From: SCBR16-9 sp964537975
GTDB taxonomy: Bacteria > Hydrogenedentota > Hydrogenedentia > Hydrogenedentales > SCBR16-9
Reading direction: 5' to 3'
Assembly (NCBI GenBank): GCA_964537975.1
Contig: CAZIDP010000022.1
Location: 5,677-69,676, forward strand
DNA length: 64,000 nucleotides
Of this stretch, positions 37,101-45,404 are shown one piece after another. The notes beneath the pieces were generated by a model. It was not told the DNA's origin and ran no database searches. It saw only the letters and a program-made list of their open reading frames with translations. The position numbers were made by a program, and so were the translations under genes. Within the stretch, counting starts at the first letter, position 1. The number at the start of each line of letters is the position of its first letter.

Positions 37101-38685
37101 CCTGAACAGTTATGGTATGCTCAAAACTGAAGGTATTTGCCGGGGCAGCAGCGCGATCGACCCTAACGATTAATTGTGCCGTCGCATCTCCACTAACCGT
37201 ACCCGAGGCTACTCCATTTAGATCAACCGGTGATATGGAGAGCCATGCTGGAAAATCTGCTGTTTCAACACGCCAGTCGATGGCACCGATTCCACGGTTC
37301 CAGATTGCCAGCAGTTCCTGATTGCGATTGGTGCCGAAATCTATGTTTCGAGGTGACGCCTGCAACGCGGGAGGCTCTGGTCGCGTCATCCGTACCGTCA
37401 CCGGTTCGATTTCGCCCCCGATGGTCAAGGTCAATGTTGTTTCGTAATTTCCTGGTGTAACAGCGGTTGGATTCGCGACTAGGGTTAATGTTGCTTGATT
37501 GGATATGGAGCCCGATACCGGCGTTACAGAAAGCCAGTTTCTGTCAGTTGCCGGAATGGATGCAGTAAAGTTGGTTGAAGTCACTCCAAGCACTGTGATG
37601 ACTATTTGGGCCTCCTGTGAAGTAGAGATGGCACCGAAATCGACCAGATTGCTACTGACAGAAAAGCTGCTGATTGACATGGAAACGGGCACAATACGTT
37701 CATATCCACTGTCCAGGTCGTGTACCCTGATGGTACCATTGTATATGCCTGCTGCCAGAGCTCCTGGTACTGCGCTGACCTGAACATCAATCTGTTCTTC
37801 TCCCGGTAACACAGCTGTCGTCTGTGACAACTGCAACCAGTTCCCCCCACTCTCTGTGTTGGCTTCCAAGCTCAGATTGACATCCGCCATGCCACCACTT
37901 TCGACGACCAGGGTCTGTAAGCTCGTGTCCAGGATACGTCCAAATTCTATCGCATCAGGAAGCAGCCGGAATGGTGCTATCTCTGCAAGCACAGCAATCT
38001 CTACATTACCCCCATTGGAATTTAATGCCAGCGTTCCGGTATGTGCTCCTGCTGCCAATGCAGCTCGGTCTACCATGACTGAGACTGTGACAGGCAATCC
38101 CCCTGCATTAATACTGCCCGAAGTTGGAGCTGCCGTAATCCAGGGAGTATCATTATCGATATTAATGGCCCATTGCAGGGTTTCAGAACCGGTGTTGCGA
38201 ATGACAAATTGTTGAGAAGTCGATATCAGGCCAAAATCCAGTGAGGTATCGGATACTTCCATACGAGCCGGTTCTGGTTGCGTCACGTGGACCTGTACAG
38301 ATTCTGTTCCAGCATTAGAAGTGACTTGAATTACGCCTGACGTACTGCCCGATTGCAATTTTGTCCTGTCCACGATAATCTGGATTACATCTTCTTTCGC
38401 GGAACTGATGACACCTTGTAACACAGAACTGCTCTTGGCGCCACCTTGTAATGAAATACTTAGCCATGGAAGGTCTTCTGTTACCTGCCAGTTGAGCGTA
38501 CCACCACCCGTGTTGCTGATTCGAAACGAACTGACGTTCTGACCGGCACCCAGGCTCAGTGCCTTGGGAGCAACGGTAAGTTTTGGTGCTGCACCTGGGC
38601 AACCACTTCCCAGTATTACAGATCCCAGGAATACCAGCCACAACATCAGAACAGGAAATATGGAACCAACGCGCAATATTGTCAT
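34147..38685 (-). CDS. Giant BACON-repeat lipoprotein with von Willebrand A domain
   Basis: 1512 residues. ATG follows GAGGAGC. The N-terminal signal ends in ILGSGCPG and is probably a lipoprotein signal. Residues about 35-790 are seven or eight BACON-like immunoglobulin-fold repeats, each with a pattern such as LDFG, then W, then SG-S, then V-VDR. A von Willebrand A domain begins near residue 845 with the metal site DYSGS and includes RALICVSDGR. It is followed by a region on SDSG and LENVNPDFLVFFDVLSP, and two more BACON-like repeats end the protein. It is paralogous to the next gene. Such surface proteins may bind carbohydrate, mucin-like material or other cells; the role here is unknown. 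Confidence 0.85.
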   Translation of the reverse strand: MTILRVGSIFPVLMLWLVFLGSVILGSGCPGAAPKLTVAPKALSLGAGQNVSSFRISNTGGGTLNWQVTEDLPWLSISLQGGAKSSSVLQGVISSAKEDVIQIIVDRTKLQSGSTSGVIQVTSNAGTESVQVHVTQPEPARMEVSDTSLDFGLISTSQQFVIRNTGSETLQWAINIDNDTPWITAAPTSGSINAGGLPVTVSVMVDRAALAAGAHTGTLALNSNGGNVEIAVLAEIAPFRLLPDAIEFGRILDTSLQTLVVESGGMADVNLSLEANTESGGNWLQLSQTTAVLPGEEQIDVQVSAVPGALAAGIYNGTIRVHDLDSGYERIVPVSMSISSFSVSSNLVDFGAISTSQEAQIVITVLGVTSTNFTASIPATDRNWLSVTPVSGSISNQATLTLVANPTAVTPGNYETTLTLTIGGEIEPVTVRMTRPEPPALQASPRNIDFGTNRNQELLAIWNRGIGAIDWRVETADFPAWLSISPVDLNGVASGTVSGDATAQLIVRVDRAAAPANTFSFEHTITVQAAGDSTSPVSVTVRMQIAPVPQLVIQSDGVDDTGTNYLSFDVSQLNKTFTLRNQGNGTLSWQFDLTNRPAWLASVSPSQGSLEPGSQQQLTATVDRSSLTYIGAQQVFTINSNDPNNPQQSLLIQVQVPKKASITSRPSSFSFGINVNNATLEVANNGDPDTVLNFQIFPSKEWLTVYPETGRSIGTNTDILDWRSISVTVDRTQLEGAGASAKLMIRAYEVRDGINVPVDNIPTREVEVSVEAASLTFEVSRPRTRIPSLVRYVLLMRNIRQQPIFIPRSRLQEIGQLFSIEERSIPLESSETNQFLTSGDRIRANVMILLDYSGSMQEAAHMLVEAGELGDLENPPSDPLQLLYEETISHLLSELPDQYRVGLSIFNDRESDFSQKIRIIKPNAAAPTFTKDKNELLARLYSIQVEDNGATELLPAVELAAMTLVQEDEHFMFPFDDADMRALICVSDGRLTTPPGTIQDSVDLLENYGIRFFGIGWGNKVLREPLVRLAAGTGGHFYATLNRPTGEFDAFGIPIREPQFSELLRWCTLNPDDPCDQSIANDFRAQVVLSYVTLNEESNADVTGNLSFDDPNDQNSPCIVEQGIISGSFSHAQLDFSVISGDVRMGQISLETEGVNLNDGSAEITVRAEYIPRNIRHLQFSIDSDSGMPFTIIPVPASRGGLVADWTMNRVGNEVAFTSPDNTPMLYGQFGDLFVIRLENVNPDFLVFFDVLSPLRNPSIPDSKYFMYPDSIEVGLETFKATAFPRPRYSANIDPVMTRPLTFDLGTDTDVLELEIANVGGAYPIFTGGILDTVASVGLGWELFTEGAAGALLPDNFFGFVTSTLNPDTVRIQIDRSLPPGLYSGSLVFQYTFGSLNMIALDNPILVQFEIQPPSLEITPETLNFGTDQFNRILTMTNTQQSTLNWSFNFAAAPSWLTIPKSSGILGPGESEEINFSVSRQGLPAGGYEFDLVITQSHTNTQRIVTVMMIVP

Positions 38686-38904
38686 GCCACGCTCCTCATA
38701 ATATATACAGGGCTATACGGAACTTGAAAAGCCGGATATACAAGCATTTTAAAAATTTAAACTGTTTTCGCAATCGTAGTTTCTCATGAATATGCTTATA
38801 CACAACCTCTTCTTATAAAGATTGAAATAACATATGCCATCATTCAAGCAAGTCCGTAAATTGTTCAGTCTATTGCGAATTTTATACGTTCTATTCCATT
38901 ATGT

Positions 38905-41900
38905 TTATGGTGCAGACACCAGCAACGTAACCGGAATTGTTTCTACATTCAAAGAGGGCAGGTCTGTTACAACTTCCAATGTTGTTACAGCGACTGAGCC
39001 CGGTGCCAACCCAGTTCGATCCACATGGAGATTGATTTGTTCCGTTTCGCCTGGATGTAATATCGAAATAGGTTCAGGTTCTCCGGTAGTTTCCCCGGGT
39101 GGAATCGGACCAAAAGAGATATTTGCTATCCAAAACGGAATGCTGCCAGGTGTTATCTGCCATTCATAGGTATCAAGCCTGTTATTTCTCAATGTGAGCG
39201 ATACACTATTGGCCAGTTCTGAAATTTCCACCGGGTTCGGAACCACCAGGTTTCCGGGAACCGCAGGGTTGTCCGGAGCAGGATCATCAAAATCAGGGAT
39301 ACCATCTCCATCACGGTCCCAGGTACCCGGCGCTTCTGGATTTATTCCTGGAAACGCGAGCTGGTTGATGCTTTGAGCCGGGGCTGCCAGGTCTGGCCGA
39401 TTAAAACGGATCGATAATTGTCGCTCAGGATTGGTCGGGCCTCCCGGATACAGGAAAAACTTCGTGTCACTGGGTTGTGACGCACTGCCAGTCGCGACAT
39501 AAATATCATTATCAACCCGTAATCCCAACCTCAAATCCGGTTCTATCCCCAGCGTGTCAAAGGCTGCAATCACCCCAGACAGATTACCCAGTGAAATGCG
39601 CAGCAGGTTGCCGAACGCGCCATAGGGCAGGTAATTGTCTTCATCGGTAACCAGAATGTATACACCGTCACCCTGCGGCAGTAACCGCCATTGATCTCCG
39701 TTCTGCTGCCCACTAAGCAAACCATTTCCCGCGATGGAGACTTGCATGGTAACATCTTCAAACAAGGTTACAGGATTCAACGGTACACCAGCAGGTACAC
39801 CAAGAATAAACCGGAATGCGAAGCGGGTAACATTACGCGGCACATAGTCTGTACGCAACCAGATATCCGCACCATACGGGTCTTCACCGGCTACGGTACT
39901 GAAGTCTTCCATCAGTCCATCGGTATACAGGGCGATTTGTCCTGCTCGAATATCACCGGGATATGCCAGCGCATCACGCATGAACGTACCTTGAATAGCC
40001 GTGCCATCGGTCTGGGTGTAGGTACCCTGGATTTGGTAGGTAAAATTGTCCTGTTTGGGTGTGATGTAGGTCAGTACAAATTGATTCTGTAATTCACGCC
40101 AGACCGTACCAGGAGTACCTTCAAAGGTTATCTGTATATTGCCTGCGATGAGTCCCATTGTGGGATCATTTACAACGGTGAAACGAATTCGTGCCAGGGC
40201 TTCTTGTGCAGGACCACTGGTCGTGCGTATCCGGACCAAGCCGGTACCCCTATCCCCCTCACTCATACCCTCAACATTCAATACCACAGACAGGGTGGTT
40301 GCATTTCCAGCGGAAATGCTTCCGGAAGCCGGATGTATCGGGCCGATTCGGTTTGTGCCTTCCGCCACATTGGCCGCCCAGGTAAACGCGGTAGTACCAA
40401 TATTCTCCACGGTGAATCGAGCACGGTTAACCACATTCTGCGGCGTACGTCCCAATGTCATGTCACGTTCACTGCCCAGCAAACGCACCAGCTCTCGTAC
40501 ATTCTCAGCCGTATACAGGTAGCCCCCGCTGTCCTTCGCCATTGTAATCAAATCACCGATATCGATGGGGTCGCTGTTGGGTTTGTATGCGATCGGGAAT
40601 AATTGCACCCGGCTTTCTTCCGCTTGTGAAATCACATCCGAGATGTTGGCTACAGAAGCATTGTCTTCTCCATCCGTGATGAAGACCAGAGCCCGGACAT
40701 CCGCGTCATCAAACGGCAGTAATTCCGGTGGGTCCTGTGTGTCGAGCAGTGATATGCCGTCTATCAAGGCATCATAGATATCCGATGCACCAAATTGAGC
40801 CGGAGGCAAGGTAAATTGCTCCAGCGCCGTTTTTAAAGACTCACGATCTGTCGAGAACTGATGAATCAATCGATTTTGCTGCTGACGATCATTGTAATAC
40901 ATTAACGCGACAGAATAGTTGGTGGGCAAATCATCCAGAAACAGCCGGGTAGCCGTTTTCATCTGGTTTACTGCTTCTCCCGGTGCCATACCCTGACTGG
41001 TTCCAGCAGTGTATATGCTCCCGGTAAAGTCCAGCATGACTACCAGATTCATCCGGATTTCATTCGATAAAAATACACTGGTTTCATTCATGTCCAGTGG
41101 TACATCATTTTCCAAGATAGAAAAAGTCAGACGGCTTCGGTCTTCTTCTGTACGTGTGGGAATGATCTGGGCTAGTGAATCACGTGCCATAAAAACAAAA
41201 CGCATAACATATGGTGGACGGCTTCGGTTCAAGGCACCTTGAATGGTCAATGGTTGACGCTCTACCCGAATTAGCACATTTCTTGTGGCCACTGCTTCCA
41301 GTGGATTCTCAAAATTGCTGTCCACAGCTTCCACTGTAATGGTACGGAATTCTACATCCTGTCTCAGGTTCGCCCGATTTATCACAACCGATACGGGCAC
41401 ACCTGGTATGAGGATGTTGGTTCCAGGCAGGTAAAAATTTTCCCCTGGTCCGTTAGCGTCACCTTGCATAGGTGTGACAGCCGCTATCAGCGGATTTTCC
41501 ACAAGCTGGTCGGCGTAGTGAATTTTGAAATACAACCGGGAACCTCGCGTACCTACATTGGCTATCCAGAAAACCATACGCACTTCATCCCGACCGAAAT
41601 CCAGTACCGATAAGGGTATAATGTCTGGGCGAGCGGTCGTTTGAGGTGGTTCTGATATGGCAATCTCGGGCAAAGGCATGACTTCTACAATAAGAGGAAT
41701 AGTCAGGAAGTCATCACCGGAGGTAAGCAGCAAATCGTAGTTCCCGCTTCCCGTACGCACTTTGGTGACATCGTTAACAGCTACATTCACAGTACTCTCA
41801 TCTGCTGCCGCGGTTGTGCCGGTGCTACGTGAGAGTGTGATGGGAACAGATGTCTCCGGGTTAGCGCGGTCTACTAGCTGTAAGGTCCAGTTCCGGCTGA

Positions 41901-42741
41901 CCGTGGATGTATTGCGTATACGTAACACAGAAGGCGTTACCGTCGGTGCAGGTTGCCCCTGATGTATTTCTGTCGTCTCTATGTACAAAGTCAATGGATT
42001 GGGAGTAGCAGTCAAACCTTCTAGAGGAGCACCGAAACGGAACCGCAAAATGGTGGAACCTGCGGGAGAAGACATGTAAAGATCAAAATCATTCCGACCA
42101 GCCTCCCATTCCACTGCAATCGATTGCTGCGCGCTGGAGGTGATAGTGCTGCTGGCTGCTGGCTGTGTGATAAAGTCACCAGGCAATGGCACCGCAGTCG
42201 CAATATCTCCCAGAGATTCCAGATACAACAGCTCCCAACTTGTGCTGGCAGTACCCGTGTTCGTTATGGTGAAATCTGCACTGGTTGCGTTGGGTCCGAG
42301 ATTGAACCGGTTTGGATTCACAACCAGTGTTGCTTCTATAACTAGAGAAACCGGTATGACCTTTTCGCCGCCGTTGGAGCTGACGCGTAACCCGGTATTG
42401 TTTAAAACACCAACAGGCAATCCTGTGCGTATTACCTGAAGTGTAACGATTGCAGAACCCCGTGTAGTTTCTCCGTTGCTCTGATCATAGGAAAGCCAAG
42501 GTAATTCAGTTTCCACCCAGGGCGCATTGCTGCCCGCACGTGAAACTTCAGAAATTTCCCAGGTTAAAGTCTGGCCACCCTGATTATGGATAAACAGCTT
42601 ATGGGTGCTTTGCCCAGCATTAAAATGTATGGCACCTGGGTTGACCTCCAACACAGGAACGCCCAGGTTGGGGCACCCGGTCAACAGCACCGCCATCAAG
42701 AAGGATGCAGGTAAACACAGACTGCTCCGAAGAAGTTTCAT
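38905..42741 (-). CDS. Second giant BACON/VWA lipoprotein (paralogue)
   Basis: 1278 residues from ATG at 42741, which follows GAGGTG; the frame is open further upstream, but the signal peptide starts here (MKLLRSSLCLPASFLMAVLLTGC, a good lipobox). BACON-like repeats fill residues about 25-480. The von Willebrand A domain begins near residue 570 with DFTGS, where the usual second Ser of the metal site is Thr, and has RALVFITDGEDNASV. Further repeats follow. Near residue 1150, DRDGDGIPDFDDPAPDNP is a calcium-binding thrombospondin-3-like repeat. It ends with one more BACON-like domain. The domain order matches the 34147-38685 gene, so the pair probably arose by duplication and divergence. Confidence 0.85.
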   Translation of the reverse strand: MKLLRSSLCLPASFLMAVLLTGCPNLGVPVLEVNPGAIHFNAGQSTHKLFIHNQGGQTLTWEISEVSRAGSNAPWVETELPWLSYDQSNGETTRGSAIVTLQVIRTGLPVGVLNNTGLRVSSNGGEKVIPVSLVIEATLVVNPNRFNLGPNATSADFTITNTGTASTSWELLYLESLGDIATAVPLPGDFITQPAASSTITSSAQQSIAVEWEAGRNDFDLYMSSPAGSTILRFRFGAPLEGLTATPNPLTLYIETTEIHQGQPAPTVTPSVLRIRNTSTVSRNWTLQLVDRANPETSVPITLSRSTGTTAAADESTVNVAVNDVTKVRTGSGNYDLLLTSGDDFLTIPLIVEVMPLPEIAISEPPQTTARPDIIPLSVLDFGRDEVRMVFWIANVGTRGSRLYFKIHYADQLVENPLIAAVTPMQGDANGPGENFYLPGTNILIPGVPVSVVINRANLRQDVEFRTITVEAVDSNFENPLEAVATRNVLIRVERQPLTIQGALNRSRPPYVMRFVFMARDSLAQIIPTRTEEDRSRLTFSILENDVPLDMNETSVFLSNEIRMNLVVMLDFTGSIYTAGTSQGMAPGEAVNQMKTATRLFLDDLPTNYSVALMYYNDRQQQNRLIHQFSTDRESLKTALEQFTLPPAQFGASDIYDALIDGISLLDTQDPPELLPFDDADVRALVFITDGEDNASVANISDVISQAEESRVQLFPIAYKPNSDPIDIGDLITMAKDSGGYLYTAENVRELVRLLGSERDMTLGRTPQNVVNRARFTVENIGTTAFTWAANVAEGTNRIGPIHPASGSISAGNATTLSVVLNVEGMSEGDRGTGLVRIRTTSGPAQEALARIRFTVVNDPTMGLIAGNIQITFEGTPGTVWRELQNQFVLTYITPKQDNFTYQIQGTYTQTDGTAIQGTFMRDALAYPGDIRAGQIALYTDGLMEDFSTVAGEDPYGADIWLRTDYVPRNVTRFAFRFILGVPAGVPLNPVTLFEDVTMQVSIAGNGLLSGQQNGDQWRLLPQGDGVYILVTDEDNYLPYGAFGNLLRISLGNLSGVIAAFDTLGIEPDLRLGLRVDNDIYVATGSASQPSDTKFFLYPGGPTNPERQLSIRFNRPDLAAPAQSINQLAFPGINPEAPGTWDRDGDGIPDFDDPAPDNPAVPGNLVVPNPVEISELANSVSLTLRNNRLDTYEWQITPGSIPFWIANISFGPIPPGETTGEPEPISILHPGETEQINLHVDRTGLAPGSVAVTTLEVVTDLPSLNVETIPVTLLVSAP

Positions 42742-42892
42742 AGAAGCACCTCGATTTGGTATCGCCACTACAGGGCATATGCTACCCCGGCATTGCCCTA
42801 ACATACAGATTCAGCGCCGGGCTCCTTGAATTTCATGCCTTATATGCTAAAATAAATAATTATAAAAAGTTGATTTCTCTATTATTCTCTTC

Positions 42893-43513
42893 TCAAAATT
42901 CAATTTCCTGTCCACTGGCATCCGCAAATATAACTGTCACACCGGCAGCCAATAAAAGTGTGTAATCATTTGCAAAATGTTCTTGCAGCGTATTATCTGT
43001 GTACAGGGTAGTTCTTACGGGTAAAACAACCGTTCCCATATTGCCCAGAGAGGCATTGGGTGACAGGGCATTCGCAACCAGGGGTTCCCATACCCATATT
43101 TCCTGATCATTGCCAAATAAATTCAGATATTCTAATTGAAATAATCCAGATAATGGTTCTATATCGCGGATGACATTGTCACCTAAATCCAGCCAACGCA
43201 AGTTTTCAAGAGCAGCCAAGGGTGCAATGCTCTGGATTCGGTTGCTACGCAAGTTGATTTTTGTCGCAAAGATGCAATACTCCAGCCCTTTCAGATTCCT
43301 GATACCCAGACCAGCCGCGTTAATTTCCCGCACCCGCTCCAGATCAGATTGCGTCAGAAACCCAAATGGTTTATTGATGGATTCACGCACTGCTGACTCA
43401 AGTGCGGCATCCGGAAAATACACGAAGGGGTCCCCTGGGCAGCCAGGCAACAAAGCTGCCAATCCCGTCAGTAACACGGCAAGACCAACCTGCTGAAAAT
43501 GCTTTTTTTTCAT
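42893..43513 (-). CDS. Leucine-rich-repeat lipoprotein
   Basis: 206 residues. ATG follows AGGAAAC. The signal peptide ends at LLPGC, a good lipobox. A cap-like segment (FPDAALESAVRESINKP) precedes about four leucine-rich repeats: INAAGLGIRNLKGLEY, INLRSNRIQSIAPLAALENL, LDLGDNVIRDIEPLSGLFQL and LNLFGND. This resembles the internalin-type repeat. It probably displays a binding surface at the outer membrane, perhaps with the adjacent BACON/VWA proteins. Confidence 0.8.
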   Translation of the reverse strand: MKKKHFQQVGLAVLLTGLAALLPGCPGDPFVYFPDAALESAVRESINKPFGFLTQSDLERVREINAAGLGIRNLKGLEYCIFATKINLRSNRIQSIAPLAALENLRWLDLGDNVIRDIEPLSGLFQLEYLNLFGNDQEIWVWEPLVANALSPNASLGNMGTVVLPVRTTLYTDNTLQEHFANDYTLLLAAGVTVIFADASGQEIEF

Positions 43514-43776
43514 AGTAGTAAGTTTCCTGTACAGGCAATACCCCTATCTCAGTACCCCAAGCACTGATAAAGGCAACATAGCCGCTAAAACTCAAATATA
43601 ACCGTTTCGACGAGACCCTGTCTTAAGCGATTGTTCCTAAGTATTGAAGAGACAGGGCTAAATAATATGACAATCAATACAATCTGATCTGATAGCACGG
43701 TATTCTTGCTTCCGTGATTTTCGCATTCTTACCCCAAATACACGTACCCCACAAGCTAAACCCAGACAATACAACG

Positions 43777-43953
43777 CTAATCCTGGTTGGGTTGCGGAAT
43801 CGTACATTTATCATTAGCGAATTCCAGAATGGGACTGTTTCCACCCAAGAATCCCAGCAGAGCGTGTATGGTCTGCAATACAATACACAATACATCCTGA
43901 ATAGCATTCGCCTTTTGTGGGGCACCAACTGAAATATTTCGAATATGCTTCAT
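43777..43953 (-). CDS. Small peptide gene (58 residues), unknown
   Basis: ATG at 43953 is preceded by AAAAAGGAGCTGACAAT, a strong ribosome binding site, which makes translation likely. The peptide has a polar N-terminus (MKHIRNISVGAPQKANAIQ), a hydrophobic middle (VLCIVLQTIHALLGFLGG) and a short tail (NSPILEFANDKCTIPQPNQD). The Gly-Gly could be a processing site of a secreted peptide, but no peptidase or transporter is beside it. The next gene is a CPBP-type membrane protein on the other strand. Confidence 0.45.
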   Translation of the reverse strand: MKHIRNISVGAPQKANAIQDVLCIVLQTIHALLGFLGGNSPILEFANDKCTIPQPNQD

Positions 43954-44421
43954 ATTGTCAGCTCCTTTTTCCTTCCGCATGGAAAATATAAATCGTCTCA
44001 TAAAAATAGATTTTTTATACTATTTGTAAATAGTTTACTCTAAAATCGAAATTTAGTCAAGCAAAATGAAATTTTTTTGTTAAATAATGTCAATATTCAA
44101 TAAAACCACTTGCAGCCGGAGCAATTAAAAAATAGATACCACACTTGAGGTTGCTCAAGTTTGCCCGTTCATGTCATCATTAAGGAGAATCATGTCGTAA
44201 CATGCTCATCACATCGATTCATTTTACCCTATAATAAGAGAGAGAATTGTTATTTATAAATTATGATTAAAGATACAATTCCGCATTGTGCGATGTTTTA
44301 GTAAGCATAAAATCATTTTTCTTTACGGTATCTTCATTAAACTCAGTTAAATTTGCGTATCCTTTAATATTTATACATTATACATTTATGGTACTTGTTA
44401 CAATTGGAGTTGTTTGCATTT
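43954..44421. other. AT-rich intergenic region between divergent genes
   Basis: About 470 bp with no convincing gene. A perfect hairpin ACTTGAG-GTTG-CTCAAGT (44143-44160) and a TATAAT box (44232-44237) are present. The 43514-43776 part downstream of the small peptide gene also shows nothing convincing. Confidence 0.4.
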
Positions 44422-45375
44422 ATGAACAAAAAGGGGATTCTGTTTTTTTTAGTTTTTACCTTCGGATTTGGATACACTGCCCAAATTCTGATGGGATATT
44501 TTAACCTGATTCATCTGTCTGAGCCTAATCTATTTCAGAGATTATTTCTCATCGCAGTACTCTTTATACCTGCGATTGGAGCTATTCTGGCCCGTTCTTT
44601 ATCTCATAGTAAGCTTGATAACGAAATTTTTCGAATTTGGCCTATTCCACAATATGCCGCTATACAGGCTGCCTTAACGGTTCCTTTGTTTTTTGTGCTG
44701 ATTCATCTCATTTTGAGTGTGACTGGCATATCCCACCCGCAATGGCGAATGGGCACATTGATGAATACTATCAATAGCATGCTGCTGGAGATGAACCAGC
44801 CGCCCATGACTGAAACCGTGGCTACCATCGCCCCTTTGTTTCTACTGGTTGCAGGTTTTTTTCTGAGCATCGTGCTCGGAACTACAGTATTTGCCGTGGC
44901 AGCACTGGGAATGGAATGGGGTTGGAGGGGATTTCTGCTGCCGCGATTGCTACCGCTGGGTAAACCACGGGCTTATCTCATTACAGGTGCCCTTTCTGGT
45001 TTATGGTTATTGCCGATAGTGGTGCTGTATTACACCGAAGGAAACAGCTCCAGCCCCGGGCTACTGCTGCTGTTCCAGTTTATGCTGGCTGCTATCGTAC
45101 TTGGTGTACTTTCGGGAGAAATTGTCACCCGTACCGGTAATTTGGGGCTTTCTTGTATTGTTATAGGAGCCTTTGTCGGCCAATCTACAGGGATGTGGTC
45201 CTATCTGTTCCCTGTGGATGCACCGCCCTGGAGTGGTCCGATAGGGTTCATTTCCCTGCTGGTATGGTTATTACTCGCATTCAAGCCTGGTATCCTTACT
45301 GGAACGATGCAGGATGGAGGCGCGCCAGCGAGCATCGAATCTGAGTATGCGACTACTTCCGGTGAAGCGTCGTAA
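44422..45375 (+). CDS. CPBP-type (Abi) intramembrane protease homologue, degenerate
   Basis: 317 residues from ATG at 44422; a TTG nine codons earlier is also in frame. Eight or so membrane helices. GMEWGWRGFLLPRLLPL corresponds to CPBP motif 1 (EExxWRG), but the first Glu is Met. GALSGLWLLPIVVLYY corresponds to motif 2, but the usual His (WHLP) is Leu. IVIGAFVGQSTGMW sits where a third conserved His or Asn is expected. Loss of two or three active-site residues suggests no protease activity. CPBP proteins often serve in prenyl-protein processing or bacteriocin self-immunity. Confidence 0.7.
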   Translation: MNKKGILFFLVFTFGFGYTAQILMGYFNLIHLSEPNLFQRLFLIAVLFIPAIGAILARSLSHSKLDNEIFRIWPIPQYAAIQAALTVPLFFVLIHLILSVTGISHPQWRMGTLMNTINSMLLEMNQPPMTETVATIAPLFLLVAGFFLSIVLGTTVFAVAALGMEWGWRGFLLPRLLPLGKPRAYLITGALSGLWLLPIVVLYYTEGNSSSPGLLLLFQFMLAAIVLGVLSGEIVTRTGNLGLSCIVIGAFVGQSTGMWSYLFPVDAPPWSGPIGFISLLVWLLLAFKPGILTGTMQDGGAPASIESEYATTSGEAS

Positions 45376-45404
45376 TCTATCATCAGGGTTTATCCGGCAT
45401 GCGT

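Noticed and set aside
43674..43928. 84-codon minus-strand ORF overlapping the small peptide gene
   Set aside because: Different frame, no ribosome binding site, unnatural composition rich in Trp and Cys.
44192..44200. AAGGAGAATC followed by ATG TCG TAA
   Set aside because: A good ribosome binding site but only two codons. No evidence that it is used; likely chance.
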